From an uncultured Clostridium sp. (GTDB lineage Bacteria > Bacillota > Clostridia > TANB77 > CAG-508): a stretch of DNA of 51,160 nucleotides. Made by a program: the position numbers and the translations under genes. Below are positions 43,639 to 51,160 of the stretch, one piece after another. The DNA lies in the NCBI GenBank assembly GCA_947648495.1, contig CANSOA010000014.1, positions 1 to 51,160 on the forward strand, given 5' to 3'. The notes beneath the pieces are model-generated. The model did not search any database. It saw only the letters and a list, made by a program, of their open reading frames with translations, and was not told the origin of the DNA. The number at the start of each line of letters is the position of its first letter. Position 1 is the first letter of the stretch.

Positions 43639-44988
43639 ATGGAATATGAAATTTTAAAAGAAAAATATAAAAGATTTTTTTATCACAGTTATAAAATTGA
43701 ACAAGATGAACAAACTATTTATTTGAAATATCATTTTGAAATAGAAGGTTTGGCAAGTTTTCAGCCAGTTTTAAAAATTCTCAAAAAAGACTTTGAGTGG
43801 AAACATTTAGATAGTAATCTTGTAAAAAACATCGCTTTCCATATTGGATTGATTGAAGCAATGAGTTATTGGAAGCCAACTTGCAGTCCATATTTTCAGA
43901 TTAAATGTGGAAAATTAGAGAAAAAGCAAATCGAATGGTTTAAAAAACTAATGTATTTAGGGCTTGGCGAATTTAGATACAGAAATAAAATCCAAACATC
44001 ACAAGAAGATTTTGTACAAATGATAACACAAGGCGATGTTTTAAAACCAGAAATATTAAAAGACGGTTTAACAGACATTATTATTCCAATTGGTGGTGGA
44101 AAAGATTCTAATGTTACCTTAGAATTATTAAAACAAGCAACGCAAAATCGATTTGGATTTCGCATGAATTTAGAAGAAGTTTCAAGAAAATGTGCCCAAA
44201 CTGCTGGTTTATCTGAAAATGAAATCATAGAAGTAAAAAGAAACATCGATTCCAATTTACTAACTTTAAATCAAAAAGGATTTTTAAATGGGCATACGCC
44301 GTTTTCTGCGCTAATAGCATTTTTAACCTATTTTACAGCGGTCACGCTTGACAAAAAATACATCGCCTTATCCAATGAAGATAGTGCTAACGAATCCAAT
44401 ATCAAAGGGGAAAATATCAATCATCAATATTCAAAAACCATTGAATTTGAAAATGATTTTAGATTTTATGTAAAAAAATATATTTGTCCCAATGGACCAG
44501 AATATTTTAGTATGTTACGTCCAATTAATGAAGTACAGATTGCAAAACTATTTTCAGAATTAGAAGCATATCATCCTATTTTCAAAAGCTGTAATATTGG
44601 AAGTAAAAATGAGACATGGAAATGGTGCTGTAACTGCGCAAAATGTTTATTTCCATATATCATTTTAAGCCCATTTTTAGACAAAGAAAAACGAATTCGT
44701 ATTTTTGGCGAAGATTTATTTGAAAAAAAAGAATTGCTCCAAACGTTTATTGAACTTTGCGGATATGCTGAAAATAAACCATTTGAATGTGTTGGTACCT
44801 ACGAAGAAGTCAGATTCGCTGTTTCAAAAGCAATACAAGATAATAATGGAGAATTACCTTTTTTGCTAAAATATTATCAAGATAATTTCGAAATGCTAGA
44901 TGGCGATATTTTAAAATATTATAATGAAAACAATAATTTGCCAAAAGAATTTAATCAAATTTTAAGAAGGAAGATTTTTGCATGTTAA
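43639..44988 (+). CDS. murL: UDP-MurNAc-L-Ala-L-Glu epimerase MurL
   Basis: A 449-residue enzyme. IIPIGGGKDSNVTLELL near residue 148 is a PP-loop-like ATP-binding motif; C-terminal WKWCCNCAKCLFPYIIL and HPIFKSCNIGSK match what I recall of MurL, the ATP-dependent epimerase that converts the terminal L-Glu of UDP-MurNAc-L-Ala-L-Glu to D-Glu, first described in Xanthomonas. The identification is supported by the overlapping Mur ligase gene. I start at ATG 43639, ten bases after GAGGAG; ATG 43630 is too close to it. It has its own promoter with an operator palindrome. Confidence 0.78.
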   Translation: MEYEILKEKYKRFFYHSYKIEQDEQTIYLKYHFEIEGLASFQPVLKILKKDFEWKHLDSNLVKNIAFHIGLIEAMSYWKPTCSPYFQIKCGKLEKKQIEWFKKLMYLGLGEFRYRNKIQTSQEDFVQMITQGDVLKPEILKDGLTDIIIPIGGGKDSNVTLELLKQATQNRFGFRMNLEEVSRKCAQTAGLSENEIIEVKRNIDSNLLTLNQKGFLNGHTPFSALIAFLTYFTAVTLDKKYIALSNEDSANESNIKGENINHQYSKTIEFENDFRFYVKKYICPNGPEYFSMLRPINEVQIAKLFSELEAYHPIFKSCNIGSKNETWKWCCNCAKCLFPYIILSPFLDKEKRIRIFGEDLFEKKELLQTFIELCGYAENKPFECVGTYEEVRFAVSKAIQDNNGELPFLLKYYQDNFEMLDGDILKYYNENNNLPKEFNQILRRKIFAC

Positions 44989-46368
44989 AAAAATTATTAG
45001 AATTTTTAAAAGACAAAAGAATATTAATTTTAGGCGTTCGGATTAGAGGGAAAATCAACCTATAATTTTTTAAGAAGAAATTTTCCAGAAAAGCCACTTT
45101 TTATAGCCGATAAAAATACAAATTTACTTGAAAAATATCCAGAATTTATCGAAGATATCAATTTAGAAATTAGCATGGGAGAGCAATATTTGCAGGGAGT
45201 AGAACAATATGATTTAATTATAAAAACACCTGGTCTATCTTTTAAACAGATTAACATAGAAACTTTTCAAGACAAAATAATAAGCCAACTTCAATTATTA
45301 TTGCAATTTGTTGACGTTTTTACCATTGGAATTACTGGAACCAAAGGAAAAAGTACTACAAGTAGTTTGACATATCAAGTATTAAAAGAGCAAGGAAAAG
45401 ATGTATTTTTGCTTGGTAATATTGGTGAGCCTATTTTTGACAAAATGGAAAACTTAAAGCAAAATAGCATTGTTATATTAGAATTATCTTCGCACGCTTT
45501 GCAATACGTAAAAAATTCTCCCAATATTGGAATTTTGTTAAATTTATATGAAGAACATTTGGACCACTATAATTCTTTTGAACAATACGCAGAAGCGAAA
45601 TTCAATGTAGCTAAATATCAGAAACCAGAAGATATTTTAATTTACAATTATGATAATGAAATCATAAAAAATCGTATTTTCAAGGAAAATGATTATGCAA
45701 TCAGTATGCAAACAAAACCAAATACCAAAAATTTAGTCTGGATTAAAGATAACAGCATATATTGTAATAATATGCGTATTATGGACTTAAATTTGGAACT
45801 GAAATTAAAAGGAAATCATCATAAAAATAATATCATGTTTGTACTTGCAATATGCGATATTTTAAATCTTGATTTATCAGAAGCCATTCATACCATTCAA
45901 AATTTTGAACCATTAGAACACCGCATGGAATTTGTTACTCAAATAAAATCTGTAGACTATTATAATGATTCCATTGCAACCATTCCACAAGCCACGATTC
46001 ATACAATTGAAGCCTTAAAACAAGTAAATACTTTAATTGTTGGTGGAAAAGATAGGGGCGTTTCTCAAAAAGAATTAATAGATTTCTTAAAAAATTCTAA
46101 TGTAGAAAATATCATTTGCATGCCTAAAACAGGAGAATATATTTTCAAGGAACTAAAAAATCAAAACGATAAAAATATGTTTATGGTACAAAATTTACAA
46201 GAAGCAGTTAAAATTGCAAAAGAAATAACTAAAAAAGATACAATTTGTGTCTTATCTCCAGCGGCATCTAGTTATGGCTATTTTAAAAATTTTGAGGAAA
46301 GAGGCAATCTTTTTAAAAATTTAATAGCAGATGACATAAAAAACACTAAAAATAATAATTTGACATAA
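44982..46368 (+). CDS. murD2: MurD2-type Mur ligase, with one CGGA recoding site
   Basis: A 461-residue ligase after skipping the C of CGG at codon 20. The ATG overlaps the murL stop region by seven bases, indicating coupling. N-terminal ILILGVGLEGKSTYNFLRR (MurD-type GxGxEGxS, Gly20 from CGGA), ATP-binding GITGTKGKSTTSSL, LELSSHALQYV, EEHLDHYN, and EHRMEFV with YYNDSIATIPQAT are those of the MurD family. With murL next door it likely adds L-Glu, not D-Glu, to UDP-MurNAc-L-Ala. Unshifted, the start ORF ends after 27 residues; an internal start at 45175 would lack the N-terminal nucleotide-binding domain. Confidence 0.85.
45039..45042 (+). other. CGGA recoding site in murD2 (Gly20)
   Basis: CGG follows GTT; skipping C gives GGC GTT GGA TTA GAG GGA, the GVGLEG loop. 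Unshifted translation ends eight codons later. Confidence 0.9.
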
Positions 46369-46458
46369 CTGAAATGATATAAAAATGCGATAAAAAGGGT
46401 TTAATTTTATCAAAAAAAGCAAAAAATTGTAAAAAAATAGAAAAAAATGAAATTTTAT

Positions 46459-46487
46459 GTAGACAAATGAAAAAATATGTGTTATAA
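46459..46487 (+). promoter_or_regulatory. Promoter of the SSB-like gene
   Basis: TAGACA (46459-46464), 17 bp, TATAAT (46482-46487), about 65 bases upstream of the start codon. Confidence 0.7.
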
Positions 46488-46553
46488 TAAAAGTAATAAA
46501 ATCGAAAAATACGTATATGAAATACATTAGATGAAATTAAGGAGGAATTTAAA

Positions 46554-47231
46554 TTGAATACAAATTATTTAGAAAACAACCACTTAGTGTTGGTTGGAAA
46601 GGTTGCAAGTGAAAAAAGATACAGTCATGAAATTTATGGTGAGAAATTTTACATATTTAATTTAGAAGTTGTCAGACTAAGCTCAACTGTAGATATTATC
46701 CCAATTACTGTGTCAGAAAGATTGCTTACAAGTGTTAATTTGAATTTAGGAACGAGCTTTAAAGTTGAAGGTCAATTTCGTTCTTACAACAATTATGAAA
46801 ATGAAAGAAACAGATTAATTCTTACAGTTTTCGCGAAGGAAATTGTAGAGGTGAGCGAAGAGGAAAGCAAAGAACAAGTGTCAAATGAAGTGCAATTAGT
46901 GGGGTATATCTGTAAAAGACCAATTTACAGACAAACACCTTTTGGAAGAGAAATTGCAGATATTTTATTGGCTGTTAACAGAGCCTACAATAAATCAGAT
47001 TACATTCCATGTATTGCGTGGGGACGTAATGCAAGATTTTGTGAAAATATGGAAGTCGGAACAGAAGTAAAAATCACAGGTAGAGTGCAAAGTAGAATGT
47101 ATGAGAAAAAACATGAAGATGGAAGCGTTGAAGAGCGAGTGGCTTATGAGGTTTCTATTGCTAGTTTAGAAATTGTGGAAAAAGATGACGAAACAGCTCA
47201 ATTAAATGAAACATCTGAGGAAGTTGTTTAA
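46554..47231 (+). CDS. Two-OB-fold single-stranded DNA-binding-like protein
   Basis: A 225-residue protein starting with TTG after AAGGAGG. Two SSB-type OB folds are seen: residues about 8-95 (NHLVLVGKVASEKRYSHEIYG) and 110-210 (NEVQLVGYICKRPIYRQTPFG, YIPCIAWGRNARFCENMEVG, VKITGRVQSRMY). The second resembles the canonical SSB core. A short acidic C-terminus ends EEVV, not the DDDIPF tail of replicative SSB, so it is a divergent SSB or primosomal-type protein. It is common in Clostridia. Confidence 0.82.
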   Translation: MNTNYLENNHLVLVGKVASEKRYSHEIYGEKFYIFNLEVVRLSSTVDIIPITVSERLLTSVNLNLGTSFKVEGQFRSYNNYENERNRLILTVFAKEIVEVSEEESKEQVSNEVQLVGYICKRPIYRQTPFGREIADILLAVNRAYNKSDYIPCIAWGRNARFCENMEVGTEVKITGRVQSRMYEKKHEDGSVEERVAYEVSIASLEIVEKDDETAQLNETSEEVV

Positions 47232-47344
47232 TTAAGTTAGCCATTCAAACGTAAGTGAATTACAGATAACTTATTCAATGAAGTGTAACAAAGTTGTAGA
47301 GCTTTGAATACTATAGTATATATTTAATTTAATATATAGATTAA

Positions 47345-47388
47345 AACGTCTAAGTACGAAGACGAACTTCGTATTTGGGCGTTTTTGT
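47345..47388 (+). terminator. Rho-independent terminator
   Basis: AACGTCTAAGTACGAAG and CTTCGTATTTGGGCGTT make 17 uninterrupted pairs (with G-U), loop ACGAA, then TTTT. Confidence 0.85.
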
Positions 47389-47444
47389 AATTTTTTGCAT
47401 AAAATTTCAAAAATTATCCATAATACTGGATAAAGGTGAGGATT

Positions 47445-48014
47445 ATGAGAAAAGAATTTTTATATATTATGGTATTAATTGCATGTGTGGCAGGCGTTAT
47501 ATGGGGGATTGTTGGGTTATTAAATAACAATTATAGTGTGCAAGAAGCAAAAAAGAATGATGCAATTGAAGAAATTTATGCGAATAAAACAGCAGTTACA
47601 ACCGCAAGTGAAGAGAAAAAAGTATCTCCAAATAGCAATTTTGCGTTAAAAAAATATTATGACGAATGTAGTCATTTTGATTATGAAGAAGCTGAGCTTC
47701 CAACAGAATTAGTAAATTTGACAAAACAAGAAGTCGAAGATTATTATGCGGATTGGGAAGTAGAAAAGTTTACAGAGGATGATTTGGTATTATCCAAAGA
47801 AATAAATGGCTATTGCGATCAGCATTTTTTGATTCGCTTAGATGAGGAAAATGTAAATGTTTACCAAATGGGAACTTTGGGTGAATTGAAGGAATATAAG
47901 AAAACCGACATTTCCAGAGATTATTTGCCAGAAGAAGATATTGAGAGTTTGGAAGAGGGAATTACTGTTTTTGGGGAAGGAAAGCTAAGTTCCGCTTTGG
48001 AAGATTTTGAGTAA
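47445..48014 (+). CDS. BofC C-terminal-domain membrane protein
   Basis: A 189-residue protein with an N-terminal membrane helix (about 6-26) and an extracytoplasmic region ending in a BofC_C-like domain (about 100-189: DWEVEKFTEDDLVLSKEING, FLIRLDEENVNVYQM, RDYLPEEDIESLEEGI, SSALEDFE). BofC of Bacillus regulates sigma-K processing across the forespore membranes; here the domain may have a related checkpoint or a general role. I start at ATG 47445, with AAAGGTGAGG upstream; GTG 47436 is inside the SD. Confidence 0.75.
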   Translation: MRKEFLYIMVLIACVAGVIWGIVGLLNNNYSVQEAKKNDAIEEIYANKTAVTTASEEKKVSPNSNFALKKYYDECSHFDYEEAELPTELVNLTKQEVEDYYADWEVEKFTEDDLVLSKEINGYCDQHFLIRLDEENVNVYQMGTLGELKEYKKTDISRDYLPEEDIESLEEGITVFGEGKLSSALEDFE

Positions 48015-48019
48015 AAGCA

Positions 48020-48048
48020 TTGACATTATTCATAAATTATGATAAGAT
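48020..48048 (+). promoter_or_regulatory. Promoter of the small Cys-rich genes
   Basis: TTGACA (48020-48025), 17 bp, TAAGAT (48043-48048), just before the gene at 48080. Confidence 0.75.
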
Positions 48049-48079
48049 GCAATTATGTTAAATAATAGGAGGTGTCAGA

Positions 48080-48283
48080 ATGTTTGGGGGAAATTTTCTA
48101 CAAATCATAAAAACACGGAAAACAAATAGGAAAAAAAGGGTTAAGTTGAATCCGGCTTTTATGATAATTGAGTACTATGTAGCACCAGATTGTAAACGAG
48201 AACGCAAAGCTGGTAGTATTTGTTTAAAATGTGGTGAGTGTGGCAGGAAATTTGATGTACATGAAATGGTAGTAGACGAATAG
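48080..48283 (+). CDS. Small CxxC zinc-ribbon-like protein 1
   Basis: A 67-residue basic protein with strong AGGAGG. CLKCGECGRKF near the C-terminus plus a single Cys in APDCKRE suggest metal binding. The last 35 residues align with the next protein (CLKCxxCGRxF), so the two are paralogues. Codon 13 (48116-48118) is an in-frame CGG that, if shifted, would end translation ten codons later; the alignable part begins only near residue 29, so an internal start cannot be ruled out. Function unknown. Confidence 0.55.
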   Translation: MFGGNFLQIIKTRKTNRKKRVKLNPAFMIIEYYVAPDCKRERKAGSICLKCGECGRKFDVHEMVVDE

Positions 48284-48311
48284 CGAATTTTCAACAAGGA
48301 GGTAAGCGCGT

Positions 48312-48494
48312 ATGACAGATTTTAGAAATTTACCAATAAAAAGAACTCAAAATTATCCAGATTTTGAAAATGAATTCAAATATGAACCAGCGAACAATTG
48401 CAAACAAGAAGAGGAAATTGAGGAGTGTTTGAAATGCGAAAAATGCGGAAGAGTATTTGGGTGTTGTGGTGTATTAGTAAGTACGAATAAGTAA
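48312..48494 (+). CDS. Small CxxC zinc-ribbon-like protein 2
   Basis: A 60-residue acidic protein with AAGGAGG upstream. CLKCEKCGRVFGCCG gives C-x2-C-x2-C and CC, a possible zinc site. It is a paralogue of the preceding protein and 28 bases downstream of it, in one operon, ended by the bidirectional terminator at 48501. Function unknown. Confidence 0.6.
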   Translation: MTDFRNLPIKRTQNYPDFENEFKYEPANNCKQEEEIEECLKCEKCGRVFGCCGVLVSTNK

Positions 48495-48500
48495 GCCAAA

Positions 48501-48534
48501 AGAAAGGTAGTTCTAGTTTTGAGACTACCTTTCT
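48501..48534. terminator. Bidirectional terminator
   Basis: AGAAAGGTAGT (48501-48511) and ACTACCTTTCT (48524-48534) form an 11-bp stem flanked by A- and T-rich tracts. It serves the small Cys-rich operon and clpE. Confidence 0.85.
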
Positions 48535-48539
48535 TTTAT

Positions 48540-50849
48540 TTATAAACTAAATTTTAATTCATCTTTCTTACAATCCACATGAATTGTCTGTCCTGCTATA
48601 ACTTCCGATTTTAAAATCATATCAGATATTTCATCTTCGATGAATCTTTGAATTGAACGACGAAGTGGGCGAGCGCCGTATTTTAAATCGGTTCCTTTGG
48701 CAAGTAAGAATTTTTTTGCTTCTAAAGAGATTTCTAATTTTATATCTTTAGCATTTAATGCATCTTGCGTTTTTTCTAAAAGTAAATCCACAATTTGCAA
48801 TAATTCTTCTTCATTTAATGGGCTAAAAGCTACGATTTCATCCACTCGATTTAAAAATTCAGGGCGGAATAAATCTTTTAAAGCGCCAATCATTTTGTCA
48901 TTATCCATTATTGATTTGCTACCAAAACCAATCGAATTATTATTTAGGTTTGAACCTGCATTGGAAGTCATGATGATAATTGTATTTTCAAAGTTTACCA
49001 TATTTCCTTGCGAATCTGTTAATTTTCCATCATCTAATACTTGTAATAGAATGTTGAAAATATCTGGGTGTGCTTTTTCAATTTCGTCTAATAAAATGAT
49101 GGAATAAGGTTTACGTTTTACTTTTTCAGTAAGTTGTCCAGCGTCATCATAACCAATATAACCTGGAGGTGAACCAATTAGCTTAGAAGTAGAGTGACTT
49201 TCCATATATTCTGACATATCAATTCTAATGATGGCATCTTCGCTACCAAACATTTCATATGCCAAAGATTTGGCAAGTTCCGTTTTTCCTACACCAGTTG
49301 GTCCAACAAAAATAAAAGATGGCGGACGTTTCGTGCTTTGCAGTCCAGCGCGATTTCTACGAATTGCCTTAGAAACAGCTTCAACAGCAGTATTTTGACC
49401 GATAATGTGTTTATGCAAATTGGCTTCTAAATTTAATAATTTTTGCGTTTCAGCTTCTGTAATTTTTGTTACTGGAATTTTTGTCCAACGTTCAATAACT
49501 TCCGCAATATCTTGAATACCAAGAATAGAAGGTTTTAACGTACTTTCGATTTCTTCCATTCTTTCGGTTAAAGAACATTCTTTGGTTTTTAAATCAGCAG
49601 CTTTTTGGTAATCTTCAATCGAGTCGGAAGAGACGGCTTCTTCTTTTTCCTCGGCTAGTTTTGAAAGCTCGTTTTTGATGATTTCGAGTTCGTATAAATC
49701 TTTATTTCCTAAGTTTATTTTAGAACAGGCTTCATCAATTAAATCAATCGCTTTGTCTGGCAAAAATCGGTCATGAATGTATTTTTCAGACATTTTAATT
49801 GTTTTTTCAATGACATCATCAGAAATTAACACTTTGTGGAATTCTTCGTAATATTTTTTGATTCCTTTTAGAATTTCAATGGAATCTTCGATAGAAGGCT
49901 CTTCTACCATAACGGGTTGAAATCTTCTTTCTAATGCAGTGTCTTTTTCAATATATTTTCGATATTCTCTTAAAGTCGTTGTACCAATTAACTGAATTTC
50001 ACCATTAGATAAAGCAGGTTTTAAAATATTAGCAGCGTTCATGGAATGTTCTGCATCGCCTGCACCAATGATATTGTGCACTTCGTCAATGACTAAGATA
50101 ATATTTCCATATGTTTTACATTCATCAATCAGTGATTTCATCCTTGCTTCAAATTGACCTCTAAATTGCGTTCCAGCGATGATAGCTGTAATATCGATTA
50201 GATAAACTTCTTTATTTAACAATTTGGCAGGCACTTGTTTATTTGCAATTTTAATTGCTAAACCTTGTGCGATGGCAGTTTTACCTACGCCGGGTTCACC
50301 AATCAGGCAAGGATTATTTTTAGAACGTCGATTTAAGATTTGAGTGATACGTTGAATTTCACGTTCTCTACCAACCACTTCATCTAGTAAACCATTTTTG
50401 GCTTTTTCGGTTAAGTTGGTTCCGAAAGTATCAAGAAATTTTTTCTTATTATTTTTTGTCTTTTTACTAACTTTAACAGCTTTTTTGGGACTAGATGAAG
50501 AATTCGAAGATTCCGAATTCTGATTTGCATTTTTGACTTGACCGCCAAAACTTGTTTTAAATATATTAAAGAAACCATTCAAAGGATTATCTTCTCCTGC
50601 AAAATCCTCTGGATTTATACTGTCAATATCTAAGTTACCAGAAACATCCTGCAAAATTTCTTCGAATTGATTTGACATATCTTCTAATTCATCCTGACTT
50701 AAATTAGCATTTTTAACAATCACATCTAATGGGTTAATTCCACGTTGTTTTGCACAGTTGTAGCATAAGCCTTCTGTAGAAGATTTACCATTTTCCGTTT
50801 TGTTAATAAACACAACAGCAGTATTTTTATTACAATTTGAACATAACAT
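48540..50849 (-). CDS. clpE: ClpE-type ATP-dependent Clp protease ATPase
   Basis: A 769-residue HSP100 unfoldase partner of ClpP. An N-terminal zinc finger (C3, C6, C29, C32; LCSNC...LCYNC) marks it as ClpE rather than ClpC. AAA+ domain 1 has Walker A GEPGVGKT; a UVR-type coiled region (about 385-430) follows; domain 2 has Walker A GPTGVGKT and ends with KYGARPLRRSIQRFIEDEIS. ClpE is a heat- and stress-induced unfoldase usually controlled by CtsR; no clear CtsR operator is seen. SD AAGGAGA precedes ATG. Confidence 0.92.
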   Translation of the reverse strand: MLCSNCNKNTAVVFINKTENGKSSTEGLCYNCAKQRGINPLDVIVKNANLSQDELEDMSNQFEEILQDVSGNLDIDSINPEDFAGEDNPLNGFFNIFKTSFGGQVKNANQNSESSNSSSSPKKAVKVSKKTKNNKKKFLDTFGTNLTEKAKNGLLDEVVGREREIQRITQILNRRSKNNPCLIGEPGVGKTAIAQGLAIKIANKQVPAKLLNKEVYLIDITAIIAGTQFRGQFEARMKSLIDECKTYGNIILVIDEVHNIIGAGDAEHSMNAANILKPALSNGEIQLIGTTTLREYRKYIEKDTALERRFQPVMVEEPSIEDSIEILKGIKKYYEEFHKVLISDDVIEKTIKMSEKYIHDRFLPDKAIDLIDEACSKINLGNKDLYELEIIKNELSKLAEEKEEAVSSDSIEDYQKAADLKTKECSLTERMEEIESTLKPSILGIQDIAEVIERWTKIPVTKITEAETQKLLNLEANLHKHIIGQNTAVEAVSKAIRRNRAGLQSTKRPPSFIFVGPTGVGKTELAKSLAYEMFGSEDAIIRIDMSEYMESHSTSKLIGSPPGYIGYDDAGQLTEKVKRKPYSIILLDEIEKAHPDIFNILLQVLDDGKLTDSQGNMVNFENTIIIMTSNAGSNLNNNSIGFGSKSIMDNDKMIGALKDLFRPEFLNRVDEIVAFSPLNEEELLQIVDLLLEKTQDALNAKDIKLEISLEAKKFLLAKGTDLKYGARPLRRSIQRFIEDEISDMILKSEVIAGQTIHVDCKKDELKFSL

Positions 50850-50881
50850 AAGATTTTCTCCTTAAAACTATATAATATATT

Positions 50882-50910
50882 ATCATACAATATTTTTGCA
50901 AGTTAGTCAA
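50882..50910 (-). promoter_or_regulatory. Promoter of clpE
   Basis: On the minus strand TTGACT (50910-50905), 17 bp, TATGAT (50887-50882), about 33 bases upstream of the start codon. Confidence 0.75.
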
Positions 50911-51114
50911 CTGAAAAATAAGGAAAAATGTAATTTTCTTTTGAAATTTATTACTTATTAATATAGGTATGCAATTTTAAGGAGATAATATTAGTATATA
51001 AAAAAGTTAAAAATGTAATATAATACAGATTTTAAGAATAGAAAGAAGTATAGGACATATCAAACTTCAGAAGATAATTATAATTAAAAAAGAAAAAATT
51101 CGTATAAAAAACTA

Positions 51115-51143
51115 TTGACAAGGAGAAAAAAAAGTGCTAAAAT
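51115..51143 (+). promoter_or_regulatory. Strong promoter reading out of the window
   Basis: TTGACA (51115-51120), 17 bp, TAAAAT (51138-51143). It points rightward to whatever lies beyond 51160. The rest of 50911-51114 is AT-rich with no gene seen. Confidence 0.75.
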
Positions 51144-51160
51144 AAAAAACACTGACGCAA

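Noticed and set aside
50911..51114. tRNA or rRNA gene near the right edge
   Set aside because: No cloverleaf or conserved rRNA sequence is seen; only a promoter reading out of the window.

Overview
The window is AT-rich DNA (GC roughly 30-33 % by eye) from a low-GC Gram-positive, fermentative, spore-forming bacterium, most likely an uncultured gut-type member of the Clostridia. Support: AGGAGG-type ribosome sites before nearly every gene; sporulation genes (spoIIID, dipicolinate synthase subunit A, a BofC-domain protein); pyruvate formate-lyase with its activase; sortase, NlpC/P60 and C39-type surface enzymes; and the tig-clpP-clpX order. No rRNA, tRNA or CRISPR array was seen.

Layout. 1-2000: a small Sm-like protein gene and a putative cysteine-peptidase-like gene that share a near-identical leader, separated by two tandem ~345-nt non-coding elements, each ending in its own terminator. 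2100-7710: aspS, an SH3/NlpC-P60 wall hydrolase and comEC. 7760-13400: an accessory stretch with a foreign-looking ORF, a MITE-like element, a (AC)26 microsatellite inside a small ORF, and a pilin-leader LamG protein. 13.4-16.5 kb (minus strand): pflA and pflB. 16.7-23.7 kb: hslO, dgt-like, tig, clpP, clpX, nitroreductase. 23.7-31.3 kb: a LysM/M14 peptidase and several small regulator-target modules (GntR-ABC, WYL-GyrI, PadR-FtsW-like), each with a visible palindromic operator. 31.4-42.8 kb: TPR protein, dpaA, uppP, a sortase with a likely substrate, folD, dprA, pyk, eno, a CBS transporter-like protein. 43.2-51.2 kb: spoIIID, the murL-murD2 pair, an SSB-like protein, a BofC-domain protein, two small Cys-rich proteins and clpE.

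The most striking observation: five conserved genes (comEC, clpX, an M14 peptidase, dprA, murD2) are split by apparent single-base insertions, nine sites in all. Every site has the same form: an in-frame CGG codon whose C must be skipped, after which translation continues at a GGN glycine codon that is normally conserved in the family. Two sites are directly adjacent (CGGACGGA, read Gly-Gly). Removing these nine C residues restores full-length proteins of normal size (743, 431, 424, 286 and 461 aa). No recognisable conserved gene in the window uses CGG as arginine. The simplest reading is a recoding system in which CGGN is decoded as one glycine (+1 frameshift or quadruplet decoding), resembling what is known for AGGY in Perkinsus mitochondria. 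A systematic assembly error is the main alternative. Three in-frame CGG codons occur without a shift, all at codon 13 or 14 of poorly characterised ORFs.

A second candidate system is the 5' locus: an Sm-like protein gene next to twin structured RNA elements whose conserved core is complementary to the sequence just upstream of the ribosome sites of both flanking genes.
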